Shown in pieces: positions 1-10,309 of a stretch of DNA of 64,000 bases (its first letter is position 1; each line of letters begins with the position of its first letter). The stretch is from Bradyrhizobium diazoefficiens (GTDB lineage Bacteria; Pseudomonadota; Alphaproteobacteria; Rhizobiales; Xanthobacteraceae): NCBI RefSeq assembly GCF_016599855.1, contig NZ_CP067041.1, forward strand, positions 744,001 to 808,000, read 5' to 3'. Position numbers and translations under genes: made by a program. Under the pieces are notes generated by a model. It was given only the letters and a program-made list of their open reading frames with translations, was not told the origin of the DNA and ran no database searches.

Positions 1-507
1 GGCGGCGGCGCCCGGCCGCAGATGGCAGCGCCTGCGCCGGATCCGCAAGGGGCGGCGCCTCAGCCGCGGATCACCAGCTTCACCCAGCTCGTGGCGCTGG
101 CCGGGCAGAAGCGCGACCTCATGACCAAGGGCGCGCTCGAAGGCGACATGCGCCTGGTCCGTTTCGAGGAGGGCCGGCTCGAAGTCGCGCTCGAGCCGAA
201 CGCCTCCAAGACCATGATCTCCGAGCTCGCGCGCAAGTTCGAGCTGTGGACCGGCCGGCGCTGGACCGTGATCGTCTCCAACGAGCAGGGCCAGGCGACG
301 CTGCGTTCGGTCAACCAGGCGGCCAAGCAGGAACATGCGCGCACCGCCGAGGCCGATCCGCGCGTGCAGGAGGTGCTGTCGCGCTTCCCCGGTGCAAAGA
401 TCGTCGAGGTCCGCAGGCTTGCCCCCGAGACGCCGGATTCCAATATTAACGTGGACTATGGCACTGACGATCCGCCCGACGGCTCCGACGCCGGCGACGA
501 TCTCTAA
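1..507 (+). CDS. dnaX: DNA polymerase III gamma/tau subunit, C-terminal part (5' end outside window)
   Basis: The frame is open from the first base, so only the last 168 residues or so of a longer protein are visible; the ATG at 22 is internal. The visible part holds a proline/alanine-rich linker, then a folded segment with PRITSFTQLVALAGQKRD and RKFELWTGRRWTVIVS, which I recognise as the C-terminal domain of alphaproteobacterial DnaX, and an acidic tail. In the family this subunit loads the sliding clamp, and the tau-like C-terminus contacts the polymerase alpha subunit. The AAA+ ATPase domain lies upstream of the window. The ybaB-like gene and recR follow on the same strand, which is the classical dnaX-ybaB-recR order. 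Confidence 0.88.
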   Translation, partial: GGGARPQMAAPAPDPQGAAPQPRITSFTQLVALAGQKRDLMTKGALEGDMRLVRFEEGRLEVALEPNASKTMISELARKFELWTGRRWTVIVSNEQGQATLRSVNQAAKQEHARTAEADPRVQEVLSRFPGAKIVEVRRLAPETPDSNINVDYGTDDPPDGSDAGDDL

Positions 508-534
508 AGCCTATGTTTCCAAGGACGAGCACCC

Positions 535-855
535 ATGGCTGATTTTCTCGGCATGATGAAGCAGGCGGCGCAGCTGCAATCCAAGATGCAGGAGATGCAG
601 GAGCAGCTTGCCCATGTGGAGGTCGAAGGCATCTCCGGCGGCGGTCTCGTCGCCGTGCGCATGACCGCGAAGATGGACGTCAAGGGCATCAAGATCGACC
701 CCTCGCTGATGAAGGCCGAGGAGCGCGAGGTGCTGGAAGATCTGCTCGTGACCGCGCTCGGTGATGCCCGCCGCAAGGCGGAGACCGCGATGCAGGAGAA
801 GATGCAGTCGCTGACCGGCGGCCTCGGCCTGCCGCCGGGGCTGTTCGGCCAATAA
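535..855 (+). CDS. YbaB/EbfC family nucleoid-associated protein
   Basis: A 106-residue protein starting [19 protein letters not shown]. The N-terminal helix is rich in Met and Gln, followed by a central beta region ([20 protein letters not shown]) and a C-terminal helix ending in a Gly/Leu/Pro tail, as expected for this small dimeric DNA-binding family. It lies 27 bp after dnaX and 2 bp before recR, so it is very probably co-transcribed with both. Family members bind DNA and compact or mark the nucleoid; a link to RecR-dependent repair is usually inferred from gene order only. Length is typical. Confidence 0.93.
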   Translation: MADFLGMMKQAAQLQSKMQEMQEQLAHVEVEGISGGGLVAVRMTAKMDVKGIKIDPSLMKAEEREVLEDLLVTALGDARRKAETAMQEKMQSLTGGLGLPPGLFGQ

Positions 856-857
856 CT

Positions 858-1460
858 ATGGGCGCGGTTGCAGGTCCCGAAATCGAGCGGCTGGTCCAGC
901 TTCTCGCGCGGCTGCCGGGCCTCGGTCCGCGCTCCGCGCGGCGTGCCGCGTTGCATCTGATCAAGAAGCGCGAAGCGCTGATGATGCCGCTGTCCTCCGC
1001 CCTGCAGGTCGCGCTCGACAAGGTCGAGGTCTGCAAGACCTGTGGCAACATAGATACGCAAAACCCGTGTACCGTCTGCACAGATCCGAAGCGCGACCCC
1101 GCTATCATCGTGGTCGTGGCCGATGTCGCCGATCTCTGGGCGCTGGAGCGGGCCAATGCGACGCAAGGACGCTACCACGTGCTGGGCGCGACCTTGTCCC
1201 CGCTCGACGGCGTCGGTCCGCAGGACCTCACCATCGATGCGCTGGTCGCGCGCGCGCATGCCGCCGAGGTGCACGAGATCATTCTTGCGCTCAATGCGAC
1301 GGTCGACGGACAGACTACCGCGCATTACATCACCGACCTGCTCCAGGACGCCAACGTAAAAGTAACCCGGCTGGCCCATGGTGTGCCTGTCGGTGGCGAG
1401 CTTGATTATCTCGACGAGGGCACGCTATCGGCCGCGATGCGGCAGCGGACCCTGTTCTAG
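858..1460 (+). CDS. recR: Recombination mediator protein RecR
   Basis: A 200-residue protein with the complete RecR layout: a helix-hairpin-helix near residues 18-35 ([11 protein letters not shown]), a four-cysteine zinc finger (C59, C62, C71, C74) and a Toprim domain from about residue 83. RecR works with RecF and RecO to load RecA on gapped single-stranded DNA. The ATG at 858 follows the ybaB-like stop by 2 bp, indicating translational coupling. Length is normal and no key residue is missing. Confidence 0.96.
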   Translation: MGAVAGPEIERLVQLLARLPGLGPRSARRAALHLIKKREALMMPLSSALQVALDKVEVCKTCGNIDTQNPCTVCTDPKRDPAIIVVVADVADLWALERANATQGRYHVLGATLSPLDGVGPQDLTIDALVARAHAAEVHEIILALNATVDGQTTAHYITDLLQDANVKVTRLAHGVPVGGELDYLDEGTLSAAMRQRTLF

Positions 1461-1487
1461 CCATCCAGACTTTACGGAACGGACGAC

Positions 1488-1922
1488 ATGACGAAACTTT
1501 TCGCCACACGATCGGCTTTGGTCGCGACGATGCTGCTGTTGGTGACACCGGCCGTCGCCGCGCAGCAGGACGGCGAGGCGCCGCCGCCCTCGAAGCCCGG
1601 CAAGCCGATCACGACCGGCGAGGTGCTCTCGGGCGAGCTGAACGCCATGAAGGTGCGCGATGCCAAGAACGCCGGCAAGCGGATTGCGATGTACCAGATC
1701 ACCTCCGAGCCGCGCCGCCTGCCGGCGCCGAACGGGCTGTGCGATCTCGAGACCGGGCCGGAGACGTTCCAGCTGGTCACCTCCAGCGATGCGCAGGCCA
1801 CGCAGCTGAAATCGTTCGTCGGCAAGGAGATCTCGGTCAAGGTCGGCGAAATCGCCTGTGCCAGCGATCCCGGCCAGATGAGCGAGGCCGTGGTCACGAA
1901 GTGGAGCTTGGTGAGGAAGTAG
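1488..1922 (+). CDS. Small secreted protein of unknown function
   Basis: 144 residues. The N-terminus (MTKLFATRSALVATMLLLVTPAVAAQQ) is a clear Sec signal peptide with an AVA-A cleavage site near residue 24. The mature part is polar and has two cysteines (in NGLCDLETGP and EIACASDP) that could form a periplasmic disulfide. I do not recognise a named domain. It follows recR by 27 bp on the same strand and may be the last gene of that operon. A palindromic intergenic repeat begins about 30 bp after its stop. Confidence 0.75.
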   Translation: MTKLFATRSALVATMLLLVTPAVAAQQDGEAPPPSKPGKPITTGEVLSGELNAMKVRDAKNAGKRIAMYQITSEPRRLPAPNGLCDLETGPETFQLVTSSDAQATQLKSFVGKEISVKVGEIACASDPGQMSEAVVTKWSLVRK

Positions 1923-1951
1923 GAGAGGCGGGGTTCGCGCGATTCTCTCCG

Positions 1952-2041
1952 CCGTCATTGCGAGGAGCCCTTGCGACGAAGCAAATCCAGACTGTCTGTG
2001 CGGCGGCAGTCTGGATTGCTTCACTTCGCTCGCAATGACGG
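1952..2041. repeat. Intergenic palindromic repeat
   Basis: Outer arms ccgtcattgcgag (1952-1964) and ctcgcaatgacgg (2029-2041) are exact reverse complements. A second nested pair, gcaaatccagactg and cagtctggattgc, lies inside with one bulge. It sits between the convergent ends of the secreted-protein gene and ampG, where it could fold as a bidirectional transcript end. The sequence resembles the dispersed hairpin repeats common in Bradyrhizobium chromosomes. Confidence 0.85.
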
Positions 2042-2056
2042 CGGTGACAGTGGTGA

Positions 2057-3421
2057 CTACACCCGCACCGGCCCCAGCGCCTCAAAATGCCCGCGCTTCT
2101 GCAGCCAGGTCAGCAGCATCAGGCTCGGGATCGCCACCAGCACGCAGATCACGAAGAACAGCGGCCAGCCCGTCATATCCGCCACGAAGCCGGCCCCTGA
2201 TGACAGATACGTCCTCCCCACCGCCGCAAGCGCAGTGAGCAGCGCATATTGCGTCGCCGTGTGCAGCGGGTTCTGGCACAGCGCCGAGAGATAGGCCACG
2301 AAGATCACGGTGCCGGTGGCGCTGGTGAAATTCTCGGCGCAGATCGCGAGTGCCAGCGCCCATTGATTGGTGCCGACTAGGGCGAGCCAGGAGAAAGTCA
2401 AATTGGCCAGCGCCTGCACCACGCCGCCGATCCAGAGCGATGTCGCCAGCGAGTAACGGCGCGCGACGAAGCCCCCGGCGAATCCGCCGATCAGCGTCGC
2501 GGCGAGGCCGACGCCCTTTACGATCGCCGCATAATCGTTGCGGGTGAAGCCGAGGTCGATCACGAAGGGCGCCGTCATGGTGCCGGAGAAAGCGTCGGTG
2601 AACTTGAACAGCACGACGAAGGCGAGCGCGGCGAGCGCGTCCTTGCGCGACAGGAATTCGGCGAAGGCGCCGATCGACGCGTGCAGCACGCGCGTGAACG
2701 CGGTCTCGGTTTGCGTCGCAGCTTCCGCCCGCACCGATTGCTCGGGCTCGGTTGCGGCCAGCGCCGTGATCGTTCCGATCAGCACCATCGCCGCCATCAC
2801 CACATAGCCCCACATCCAGGCTGACGGGCGCGGAAGGCCGGTGCCCTCGAAGCCGGAGACGATGAACAGCGCGCCTGCGGTCGAGACCAGCATGCCGATG
2901 CGGTAAGCTGCGACGTAAGCGGCCATGCCGGCGGCCTGCTCGCTCTCGGGCAGGCTCTCGACGCGGAAGGCGTCGACCACGATGTCCTGCGTCGACGACG
3001 TCGTCGCCACCAGCAGCGCGCCGAGTGCGACGTAAAACGGCGAGCGCGCGGGGTCGGTCATCGCCAGCAGCAGAATCGCGACGATCAGCAGCAATTGCGA
3101 GAACAGCAGCCAGCCGCGCCGCCGTCCGAACGCGCGCGTGAACAGCGGCACATGCAGCGCATCCACCAGCGGCGCCCACAAAAATTTCAGCGTGTAGGGC
3201 GTGCCGACCAGCGCAAACAGCCCGATGGTTTTGAGATCGACCCCGGCCTCGCGCATCCACACCAGCAGCGTCGACCCCGACAGCGCCAGCGGCAGCCCCG
3301 AGGAGAAGCCGAGGAACAGCACGATCAGCACCCGCGGTTGCAGGTAAACGGCCAGGCTGTCGCGCCAGGAGGTGGCGGGAGCGTCGGTGCCGGCGGGGGA
3401 GGTCGCGTCGGGTGCGGTCAT
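2057..3421 (-). CDS. ampG: AmpG-type muropeptide permease (MFS transporter)
   Basis: A 454-residue major facilitator protein with about 12 hydrophobic segments. The N-terminal region (FLGFSSGLPLALSGSTLL, then GTPYTLKFLWAPLVD) is the hallmark of AmpG-like permeases, which import anhydro-muropeptides released in cell-wall turnover for cytoplasmic recycling. The first 20 residues are a Ser/Pro/Thr-rich cytoplasmic extension. The ATG at 3421 fits the family. A NagZ-like glycosidase, the next step of the recycling route, lies separately near 20-21 kb. Substrate is inferred from family similarity. Confidence 0.85.
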   Translation of the reverse strand: MTAPDATSPAGTDAPATSWRDSLAVYLQPRVLIVLFLGFSSGLPLALSGSTLLVWMREAGVDLKTIGLFALVGTPYTLKFLWAPLVDALHVPLFTRAFGRRRGWLLFSQLLLIVAILLLAMTDPARSPFYVALGALLVATTSSTQDIVVDAFRVESLPESEQAAGMAAYVAAYRIGMLVSTAGALFIVSGFEGTGLPRPSAWMWGYVVMAAMVLIGTITALAATEPEQSVRAEAATQTETAFTRVLHASIGAFAEFLSRKDALAALAFVVLFKFTDAFSGTMTAPFVIDLGFTRNDYAAIVKGVGLAATLIGGFAGGFVARRYSLATSLWIGGVVQALANLTFSWLALVGTNQWALALAICAENFTSATGTVIFVAYLSALCQNPLHTATQYALLTALAAVGRTYLSSGAGFVADMTGWPLFFVICVLVAIPSLMLLTWLQKRGHFEALGPVRV

Positions 3422-3446
3422 GGGGAGGTGTTAGCAGATTCTGGGG

Positions 3447-3594
3447 GCGGTGCCTCTTCTCCCTCGCCCGTTCTTACGGGGAGAGGGTGGGGTGAGGGGC
3501 CTCTCTCCGCATATGAGATGACTGTGAGACCCCCTCACCCGGATCGCAAGGGCGATCCGACCTCTCCCCGCAAGCGGGGCGAGGCAAGAAAAAC
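3447..3594. repeat. Intergenic repeat with C-rich and G-rich arms
   Basis: Between ampG and rmuC, the segment starting ctctccctcgcccgttcttacg and ending cccgcaagcggggcgagg forms a long imperfect inverted repeat with nested hairpins (such as cggatcgcaagggcgatccg). A related element lies at 5525-5690. This is a dispersed repeat type and does not look coding. Confidence 0.75.
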
Positions 3595-4797
3595 TCACTC
3601 CCCCGCCTGGAGCTTCCGCGGAAACAGCTCGCCCGCACCCGTTGCCACCAGCCGTGGGCCATCCGCGGGCGTGTCGGTCTTGCTGAAGTCGAGCTCCTCG
3701 ATCCGGCCTGCGCGCTTTTCGATCTTGTCGGCGGAGATCAGGATCTGGCGGACGTCCTCGTTCGCGTCGGCAAAGTGCTTCTGCAATTTCAACACGCGCT
3801 CGCGCAGGCGGCCGAGATCGTCGCCGAGCTTGATCACTTCGGTCTGGATCTGGTCGGCGGCGTCGCGCATGCGCGCGTCCTTCATGATCTGCTGCATCAC
3901 CTGGATGGCGAGCATCAGCAGCGAGGGCGACACCAGCACGACCTTGGCGCGATAGGCCTTCTGGATCACGTCGTCGAAGCCGTCATGGATCTCGGCGTAG
4001 ACCGATTCCGACGGCACGAACATCAGCGCCATCTCCTGGGTCTCGCCGGTGACGAGATATTTTTCCGCGATGTCGCTGACATGCTTCATTACGTCGGCGC
4101 GCAGCCGCTGGGTGGCAATTCGCCGCTCCTCGTCGCTGCGGGCGTCATGCAGCGCGGTCATCGCTTCCAGCGGGAATTTCGCGTCGATGCAGAGCGGGCG
4201 CTGGTCGGGCAGGAACACGACGCAATCGGGCCGCTTGCCGGTCGAGAGCGTGAACTGGAATTCGTAAGCGCCCTTCGGCAGGCCGTCCTGGACGATCGCC
4301 TCCATCCGTGCTTGTCCGAAGGCGCCGCGCGACTGCTTGTTGGCGAGCACGTCGCGCAAGGTCGTCACCTGGGTAGTGAGGTCGGTGAGGTTCTTGTGGG
4401 CGCTGTCGATGATGCCGAGCCGCTCGTGCAGCGCGCGCAGGCTCTCCATGGTGTTGCGGGTCGAGTGTTCCATGGACTGGCCGACCCGATGGGTCACCGA
4501 ATCCAGCCGCTCGTTGACCGCGCGGGCCATCTCGGCCTGCCGCCCGGCCAGCGCCTGGGTCATGGCATCGGCGCGGCCGGCGGCCTCGCTTTGGGCGTGC
4601 AGCACCTGGCTGAGACGCTCCTCGAGCTCGTCCGCCCGGATCGCGTGCGCCATCGCGAGTTCAGCGCCGCGCCGCCCGGATCGCGCGATCACGACCGTAA
4701 GGACCACCAGCAGGATGAGGACCAGCGCGCCGAAGCCGATCAGCGCATGGATCGTGCGCACCGGCCAGTCGCCCAGCATGAAAATGATCTCGTTCAT
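3595..4797 (-). CDS. rmuC: DNA recombination protein RmuC homologue
   Basis: 400 residues from the ATG at 4797 (MNEIIFMLGDWPVRT). An N-terminal membrane segment (about residues 18-37) is followed by a long predicted coiled coil with many Glu/Arg/Ala residues, then the RmuC domain with DCVVFLPDQRPLCIDAKFPLEA and SPSLLMLAIQVMQQI. RmuC proteins are nuclease-fold proteins thought to limit rearrangement at short inverted repeats; the biochemical role is not well established. The frame stays open upstream to 5400 but runs antisense through def, so the short start is preferred. Confidence 0.9.
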   Translation of the reverse strand: MNEIIFMLGDWPVRTIHALIGFGALVLILLVVLTVVIARSGRRGAELAMAHAIRADELEERLSQVLHAQSEAAGRADAMTQALAGRQAEMARAVNERLDSVTHRVGQSMEHSTRNTMESLRALHERLGIIDSAHKNLTDLTTQVTTLRDVLANKQSRGAFGQARMEAIVQDGLPKGAYEFQFTLSTGKRPDCVVFLPDQRPLCIDAKFPLEAMTALHDARSDEERRIATQRLRADVMKHVSDIAEKYLVTGETQEMALMFVPSESVYAEIHDGFDDVIQKAYRAKVVLVSPSLLMLAIQVMQQIMKDARMRDAADQIQTEVIKLGDDLGRLRERVLKLQKHFADANEDVRQILISADKIEKRAGRIEELDFSKTDTPADGPRLVATGAGELFPRKLQAGE

Positions 4798-4968
4798 ACC
4801 TGCCCTTCTAGCCGATTCGCCGGAGTGCGCGAACGAATAGCGAACGCTTATGATGAATAGCCTCCTGATTTTTATGGTTAACGAAACCCGAAGTTTTATG
4901 GTTAGCGGATCGTTAACGGGGGTCCTCGCCGCATTGACCGCTTGTCGCGCGCGGCTTAAATCGCGGCC

Positions 4969-5493
4969 ATGGCCCTCAGAGAAATCATCATCCTGCCCGA
5001 CAAGCAGCTGCGTCTGGTCTCCAAGCCGATCGAGAAGGTCACGCCGGAGATCCGCAAGCTTGCCGACGACATGTTCGAGACCATGTACGACGCGCCCGGT
5101 ATTGGCCTCGCGGCGATCCAGATCGCGCAGCCGCTCCGGCTGATCACCATGGACCTTGCCAAGCCCGACCAGGACGGCGAGACCAAGCCGGAACCGCGCG
5201 TCTTCATCAACCCCGAGATCATCGCGTCCTCCGAGGATCTGTCGGTCTACGAGGAAGGCTGCCTCTCGATCCCCGAATATTACGAGGAGGTCGAGCGTCC
5301 CGCGAAGGTGCGCGTGCGCTTTACAGATTTGGATGGCAAGGTGCATGAGGAGGACGCCGAAGGCCTTTACGCCACCTGCATCCAGCATGAGATCGACCAT
5401 CTCAACGGCGTGCTGTTCGTCGACTATCTCTCAAAGCTCAAGCGCGACCGCGTGATCAAGAAGTTCGAGAAAGCCGCCAAGCGCGCGGAGTAA
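4969..5493 (+). CDS. def: Peptide deformylase
   Basis: 174 residues with all three deformylase motifs: GIGLAAIQ (residues 44-51), EEGCLS with metal ligand C98, and QHEIDH with H140, E141 and H144. The enzyme removes the formyl group from the N-terminal methionine of new proteins, using Fe2+ or a similar metal. fmt and truA follow on the same strand, so the formylation and deformylation genes lie together, although a repeat of about 200 bp separates def from fmt. Confidence 0.97.
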   Translation: MALREIIILPDKQLRLVSKPIEKVTPEIRKLADDMFETMYDAPGIGLAAIQIAQPLRLITMDLAKPDQDGETKPEPRVFINPEIIASSEDLSVYEEGCLSIPEYYEEVERPAKVRVRFTDLDGKVHEEDAEGLYATCIQHEIDHLNGVLFVDYLSKLKRDRVIKKFEKAAKRAE

Positions 5494-5524
5494 GTAAGTT
5501 GTAAGCGACTGGCGCTTCCACACG

Positions 5525-5690
5525 CTCCCCTGCGCTCCCTCCCCCCCTTGCGGGGGAGGGCGGGGAGAGGGGTAGCCCAAGCGGTAGTGTAACCGGGGTA
5601 AAGAACTAGTCCGCGCTCAAATCGCGAGAGCGCGTCGTGTGGCACCCCTCTCCCTAACCCTCCCCCGCACGGGGGGAGGGAACGTACCGA
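5525..5690. repeat. Intergenic repeat with G-rich inverted arms
   Basis: The spacer between def and fmt contains cctcccccccttgcgggggagg near the left and ccctcccccgcacggggggaggg near the right, each a hairpin, and the two ends (gggagaggggt and acccctctccc) also pair. It resembles the element at 3447-3594. It may attenuate or separate transcription of def and fmt, but this is inference. Confidence 0.75.
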
Positions 5691-5699
5691 GTCCTTGTC

Positions 5700-6635
5700 A
5701 TGCCCCTTCGCCTGATCTTCATGGGCACGCCCGATTTCTCCGTGCCGACGCTGCTCGAGCTCGTTGCGCATGGCCACGAGATCGTGGCCGCCTACACCCG
5801 CGCGCCGAAGCCGGGCGGGCGGCGCGGACTGCAGTTGCAGCCGACCCCGGTCGAGGAAGCGGCGCGAAAGCTCGGCGTGCCCGTGCTGACGCCGAAAACG
5901 CTGAAGACGGCGGAAGCACTGGAAGAATTCCGCGCCTTCGATGCCGATGCGGCCGTCGTCGTCGCCTATGGCATGATCCTGCCGCAGGCGATCCTCGATG
6001 CGCCGAAGCTCGGCTGCTACAATCTGCATGCCTCGCTGCTGCCGCGTTGGCGTGGTGCTGCGCCGATCAACCGTGCGATCATGGCGGGCGATGCGGAGAG
6101 CGGCGTGATGGTGATGAAGATGGATGTCGGCCTCGATACCGGCGACGTCGCCATGGCCGAGCGCATCGCGATCACGGACAACATGACGGCCCTCGACCTA
6201 CACGATCGTCTTTCGCGCCTCGGCGCCGATCTCATGGTGCGCGCGATGGCCGCGCTCGACCGCGGCGCACTCCAATTGAAGAAACAGAGCGAGGACGGCG
6301 TCACCTATGCCGCCAAGATCGACAAGGCCGAGGCACGGATCGACTGGAGCAAGCCCGCGCATGCGGTGCTGCGCCACATCCACGGCCTGTCGCCCTTTCC
6401 CGGCGCCTGGACCGAACTCGCTGGGCTGAGTGAGAATGCGCGCGTCAAAATCCTGCGTTGCGAACTGGCAAAGGGATCTGGGCCGCCCGGTGATGTGCTG
6501 GACGATCAACTCACCATCGCCTGCGGCGACGGCGCCATCCGCCTCATCGAACTGCAGCGCGAAGGCAAGGCCCGGATGCAGGCGGCAGACTTCCTGCGCG
6601 GCGTGCCGTTGAAGCCGCCGATGCGGCTGACCTGA
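5700..6635 (+). CDS. fmt: Methionyl-tRNA formyltransferase
   Basis: 311 residues. The N-terminal catalytic domain carries [12 protein letters not shown] and the active-site residues N108, H110 ([15 protein letters not shown]) and D146 (GLDTGD). A C-terminal OB-like domain binds tRNA. The enzyme transfers a formyl group from 10-formyl-tetrahydrofolate to initiator Met-tRNA. Its TGA overlaps the truA ATG (last base 6635), indicating tight coupling. Confidence 0.97.
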   Translation: MPLRLIFMGTPDFSVPTLLELVAHGHEIVAAYTRAPKPGGRRGLQLQPTPVEEAARKLGVPVLTPKTLKTAEALEEFRAFDADAAVVVAYGMILPQAILDAPKLGCYNLHASLLPRWRGAAPINRAIMAGDAESGVMVMKMDVGLDTGDVAMAERIAITDNMTALDLHDRLSRLGADLMVRAMAALDRGALQLKKQSEDGVTYAAKIDKAEARIDWSKPAHAVLRHIHGLSPFPGAWTELAGLSENARVKILRCELAKGSGPPGDVLDDQLTIACGDGAIRLIELQREGKARMQAADFLRGVPLKPPMRLT

Positions 6636-7372
6636 TGCCCCGCTACAAGCTCACCATCGAATATGACGGCGCGCCGTTCTTCGGCTGGCAGGTGCAGGAC
6701 ACGCTGCCGTCGGTGCAGGGCGCACTGCAAGCGGCCGTGAAAGCGATGACCGGCGCGGATGTGCGGGTCCATGGCGCCGGCCGCACCGATGCCGGCGTTC
6801 ACGCGCGGGGGCAGGTCGCGCATGTCGATATCGAGAAGCAGTTTCCGCCAGGCCGATTTCGCGATGGCCTCAACGCGCATCTGCGCCCGCATCCCGTCGC
6901 GGTGCTCGAAGCCGAGATCGTGCCAGACACCTTCGAGGCACGCTTCTCGGCCGTGAAGCGCCACTATCGCTATCGCATCGTCAACACCCGCGCCAATCTC
7001 GCGCTCGATGTCGGCCATGCCTGGCGCGTGCCGCGCCGGCTCGATGCCGATGCAATGCACGCGGCGGCGAAGCGCCTGCTCGGCAGGCACGATTTCACGA
7101 CCTTTCGTGATACCGAATGCCAGGCCAAATCGCCGGAGAAGACGCTCGACCAGCTCGACGTGCTGCGCGATGGCCGCGAGATCACGATTGTCACCTCGGC
7201 TCGCTCGTTCCTGCACAGCCAGGTGCGCTCGATGGTGGGATCGCTGGTCTGGGTCGGCGAAGGCCGCTGGAGCGCGGACGATCTCTCGGCTGCACTTGCC
7301 GCGCGCAATCGCGCGGCGTGCGGCATCGTCGCGCCGCCGGAGGGGCTATATCTGATGAAGGTGGATTATTAG
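6635..7372 (+). CDS. truA: tRNA pseudouridine(38-40) synthase
   Basis: 245 residues with the TruA fold. The catalytic aspartate is D52 in [11 protein letters not shown], and RHYRYRIVN and [11 protein letters not shown] are further family motifs. It isomerises uridines 38-40 in the anticodon arm of many tRNAs. It starts inside the fmt stop codon (ATGA-type overlap) and ends 18 bp from the convergent dapE gene. Confidence 0.97.
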   Translation: MPRYKLTIEYDGAPFFGWQVQDTLPSVQGALQAAVKAMTGADVRVHGAGRTDAGVHARGQVAHVDIEKQFPPGRFRDGLNAHLRPHPVAVLEAEIVPDTFEARFSAVKRHYRYRIVNTRANLALDVGHAWRVPRRLDADAMHAAAKRLLGRHDFTTFRDTECQAKSPEKTLDQLDVLRDGREITIVTSARSFLHSQVRSMVGSLVWVGEGRWSADDLSAALAARNRAACGIVAPPEGLYLMKVDY

Positions 7373-7390
7373 AGCGCGTGAGCGCAGCGC

Positions 7391-8557
7391 TTATCCAAAA
7401 TACCGCGCCAAAATCCCGCCATACACCTGCGTCAGCTTCTCCAGATCCTTGATCGGCACGCGCTCGTCCACCTGATGCATGGTCTGGCCGACCAAGCCGA
7501 ACTCGATCACAGGGCAATAGCTCGAGATGAAGCGCGCGTCCGATGTCCCGCCGCTCGTCGACAGCTCCGGCTTCCGGCCTGTCACTTCCTCGATCGCGGA
7601 CACCGCAAGGTCGGTGAACGGGCCGGGCTTGGTGACGAACACGTTCGAGTTCGAGGGCTCCCAGACGATGCGGGCGCGGATGCGGTTGCCGCAGGCTTTG
7701 GTCAGCCGCGTCTCGACCAGCTCGCGCAAGCTCGCCTGGGTGTGGTTATCGTTGTAACGGATGTTGAATTTGGCGCGGGCCTCGCCGGGGATGACATTGC
7801 AGGCCTTGTTGCCGACGTCAACCGAGGTGAATTCGAGATTGGAGGCCTGGAATTGCGCGCTGCCATGGTCGAGCGGCTCGTCCGAGATCGCCACGATCAA
7901 CCGCGAGATATCCGGCACCGGATTGGAAGCGCGGTGCGGATAGGCGACATGGCCCTGCACGCCGTCGACATACAGCGTGCCCGATTGCGAGCCACGGCGG
8001 CCGACCTTGATGGTGTCGCCGAGGGTCTCGACATTGGAGGGCTCGCCGAGCACGCAATGGTCGAATGTCTCGCCGCGCTCGGCGGCCCATTTCAGCAGCT
8101 TGATGGTGCCGTTGACGGAGACGTCTTCCTCGTCGCCCGTGATCAGGAACGAGATCGAGCCCGTGCCGTCCGCGCGCGGCTTGCCGCCGTTCGCAGCAAG
8201 ATGCTCCAGTACCGCGGCCACCGAGCAGGCGATACCGCCCTTCATGTCGACCGCGCCACGGCCGTGCAGAAACTCGTCCTTCACCTCGCCGGAGAACGCA
8301 CCGACGCTCCAGGCGCTCTCGTCGCCCGGGGGCACCACGTCGGTGTGGCCGGCGAAAGTGAGGTGCGGCCCTTCGGTGCCGATCCGTGCATAGAGATTAT
8401 CGACGTCGGCAGTGCCTTCCTCGCTGAAGGTCACGCGGTGGCAGGTGAAGCCGGCTGCGTTCAGAGCTTTTTCAAGCACCCCCAGCGCACCAGCGTCGGC
8501 CGGGGTTACCGATGGGCAACGGATGAGGTCGCGGGCCAGGGAGAGGGCATCGGTCAT
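7391..8557 (-). CDS. dapE: Succinyl-diaminopimelate desuccinylase
   Basis: 388 residues of the M20 di-zinc peptidase family. Metal and catalytic positions are visible: H71 in [12 protein letters not shown]104 in [10 protein letters not shown], the acidic pair in TGDEED and the C-terminal histidine in GQTMHQVDE. It hydrolyses N-succinyl-L,L-diaminopimelate in the succinylase branch of lysine and peptidoglycan synthesis. It follows dapD with a gap of only 9 bp, so the two successive steps are probably one transcript. Confidence 0.96.
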   Translation of the reverse strand: MTDALSLARDLIRCPSVTPADAGALGVLEKALNAAGFTCHRVTFSEEGTADVDNLYARIGTEGPHLTFAGHTDVVPPGDESAWSVGAFSGEVKDEFLHGRGAVDMKGGIACSVAAVLEHLAANGGKPRADGTGSISFLITGDEEDVSVNGTIKLLKWAAERGETFDHCVLGEPSNVETLGDTIKVGRRGSQSGTLYVDGVQGHVAYPHRASNPVPDISRLIVAISDEPLDHGSAQFQASNLEFTSVDVGNKACNVIPGEARAKFNIRYNDNHTQASLRELVETRLTKACGNRIRARIVWEPSNSNVFVTKPGPFTDLAVSAIEEVTGRKPELSTSGGTSDARFISSYCPVIEFGLVGQTMHQVDERVPIKDLEKLTQVYGGILARYFG

Positions 8558-8566
8558 GCGTCGACG

Positions 8567-9412
8567 TCAATCCCGCAGCAATTCGTTTATGCTGGTCTTC
8601 GAGCGCGTGCGCTCGTCGACGCGCTTGACGATCACGGCGCAGGCGGTGCTGGGGCCGATCTGGCCGTTCTTCATGGGCTTGCCGGGCAGCGCGCCGGGCA
8701 CGACGACCGAGTATTCCGGCACTTCGCCGATGAAGATCTCGCCGGTCTCGCGGTCGACGATCTTGGTGGAGGCACCCAGGAACACACCCATCGACAGCAC
8801 CGCGCCCTTGCGCACAATCACGCCTTCGGCGACCTCGGAGCGTGCGCCGATGAAGCAATCGTCCTCGACGATCACGGGCTCGGCCTGCAGCGGCTCGAGC
8901 ACGCCGCCGATGCCGGCGCCGCCGGAAATGTGGACGCGCTTGCCGATCTGCGCGCAGGAGCCGACGGTGGCCCAAGTGTCGACCATGGTGCTTTCATCGA
9001 CATAGGCGCCGAGGTTGACGAAGGACGGCATCAGCACGACGTTTTTGGCAATGAAGGCCGAGCGGCGCACCACCGAGCCGGGGACGGCGCGGAAACCGGC
9101 ATCGCGAAAACGGTTCTCGCCCCAGCCCTCGAACTTCGAGGGCACCTTGTCCCACCAGGTCGCCTTGCCGGAGCCGCCGGGAATGACGCCCATGTCGTTG
9201 AGGCGGAAGGAGAGCAGCACGGCCTTCTTCAGCCATTGATTGACCTTCCACTTGCCATCGGCCCCGCGCTCGGCGACGCGCGCCTCGCCCTTGTCCAGAA
9301 TCTCCAGCGCCTGGTCCACGGCCTCGCGCACCTCGCCCTTGGTCGATGTCGAAATGCCGTCGCGCGCGTCGAAGGCGCTGTTGATGGTGGATTCCAGGGC
9401 GGACAGGGACAT
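8567..9412 (-). CDS. dapD: Tetrahydrodipicolinate N-succinyltransferase
   Basis: 281 residues from the ATG at 9412 ([15 protein letters not shown]). The protein has the family's N-terminal helical domain, the conserved [10 protein letters not shown] and a left-handed beta-helix of hexapeptide repeats ([14 protein letters not shown] and [17 protein letters not shown] turns). It forms N-succinyl-2-amino-6-ketopimelate from tetrahydrodipicolinate and succinyl-CoA. The frame continues upstream through a repeat element to 9670 but lacks dapD-like sequence there. Confidence 0.96.
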   Translation of the reverse strand: MSLSALESTINSAFDARDGISTSTKGEVREAVDQALEILDKGEARVAERGADGKWKVNQWLKKAVLLSFRLNDMGVIPGGSGKATWWDKVPSKFEGWGENRFRDAGFRAVPGSVVRRSAFIAKNVVLMPSFVNLGAYVDESTMVDTWATVGSCAQIGKRVHISGGAGIGGVLEPLQAEPVIVEDDCFIGARSEVAEGVIVRKGAVLSMGVFLGASTKIVDRETGEIFIGEVPEYSVVVPGALPGKPMKNGQIGPSTACAVIVKRVDERTRSKTSINELLRD

Positions 9413-9484
9413 CGGGATTTCCTCAGTGGCAGACGGGGACTTTGATGGATTGGGGCGCTTTTTCGGGATTTGGGCGGGGAGAGT

Positions 9485-9602
9485 CAAGCTTGGTTCGCTG
9501 TCATCACCCGCGAAAGCGGGTGATCCAGTACGCCGCAGCAGTCGTGATGAATCGAGAAAGCGGTGATTACTGGATACCCGCCTTCGCGGGGTATGACCGC
9601 TA
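9485..9602. repeat. Intergenic palindromic repeat between dapD and the HAD gene
   Basis: The segment contains tcacccgcgaaagcgggtga (a perfect small hairpin) and the related cccgccttcgcgggg, separated by a tract including gtacgccgcagcagtcgtgatgaatcg. It is a composite of the 'cgcgaaagcgggtgatccagta' repeat class, also seen in part at 54530-54595. Non-coding. Confidence 0.7.
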
Positions 9603-10295
9603 CTCGGGGTGGGATAACCCCGCCAAAAACCCCGCCAGATCATCCGTGACGTGGTCGACATGGGCCGCATCGCGCCCTTCCAATTCCCAGTCCTCGCGCA
9701 CCACTTCCTTGGTGCCGTCGGGCACCACCAGCACCGTGGTCATACCGAGTTCGTGCGGGACGGTGAGGTTGCGGGCGAGGTCCTCGAACATCGCGGCTTT
9801 GGTCGGTTCGACCGCATGCTGCCCAAGGAATTTCCGATAGGTCTGCGACGCCGGCTTGGGCTCGAACTCGGCGGCGATGATGTCGAACACGCCGTCGAAA
9901 TGCGTGGCGAGGCCGAGCCGCGCCAGCACCGCATCGACATGACTGACCGAGCCGTTGGTCAGAATCAGCTTGCGCCCCGGCAATTTTGCGATGGCTTCGC
10001 CGAGCTGCGGGTTCGGCTCCAGCGGCGAATGGTCGATCTTGTGCACGTAAGCGAGATAGTCGTCGGCGCGCACGCCATGCAGGGTCATCATGCCGCGCAT
10101 GGTGGTGCCGAAGCGCCGATAATAGTCTTTCTGGATCTTGCGCGCTTCTTCGGGCGTGACGTGCAGCCAGTTGCACACGAACTCCCCGATCCGCGCATCG
10201 ACCTGCTGCCACAGATTAAGGTGATGCGGATAGAGCGTGTTGTCGAGGTCGAACACCCAGGTGTCGACGTGGGCGAAGGCGCGGGGTGGGTTCAT
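9600..10295 (-). CDS. HAD-superfamily pyrimidine 5'-nucleotidase-like phosphatase
   Basis: 231 residues from the ATG at 10295 ([23 protein letters not shown]). HAD motif I is DLDNT with D16 as nucleophile and D18 as general acid; motif II is LILTNGS; motif IV is the acidic MFEDLARNL. The closest type I recognise is the SDT1/YjjG-like pyrimidine 5'-nucleotidase group, which dephosphorylates UMP/CMP-like nucleotides; the exact substrate is not visible. It lies downstream of the DUF1036 gene on the same strand with a gap of 14 bp, in an argB-DUF1036-HAD order. Confidence 0.85.
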   Translation of the reverse strand: MNPPRAFAHVDTWVFDLDNTLYPHHLNLWQQVDARIGEFVCNWLHVTPEEARKIQKDYYRRFGTTMRGMMTLHGVRADDYLAYVHKIDHSPLEPNPQLGEAIAKLPGRKLILTNGSVSHVDAVLARLGLATHFDGVFDIIAAEFEPKPASQTYRKFLGQHAVEPTKAAMFEDLARNLTVPHELGMTTVLVVPDGTKEVVREDWELEGRDAAHVDHVTDDLAGFLAGLSHPE

Positions 10296-10309
10296 CAAAA
10301 CTCTCTCAA

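Noticed and set aside
7475..9445. 656-codon open frame on the plus strand
   Set aside because: Antisense shadow of dapE and dapD, both of which have full motifs.
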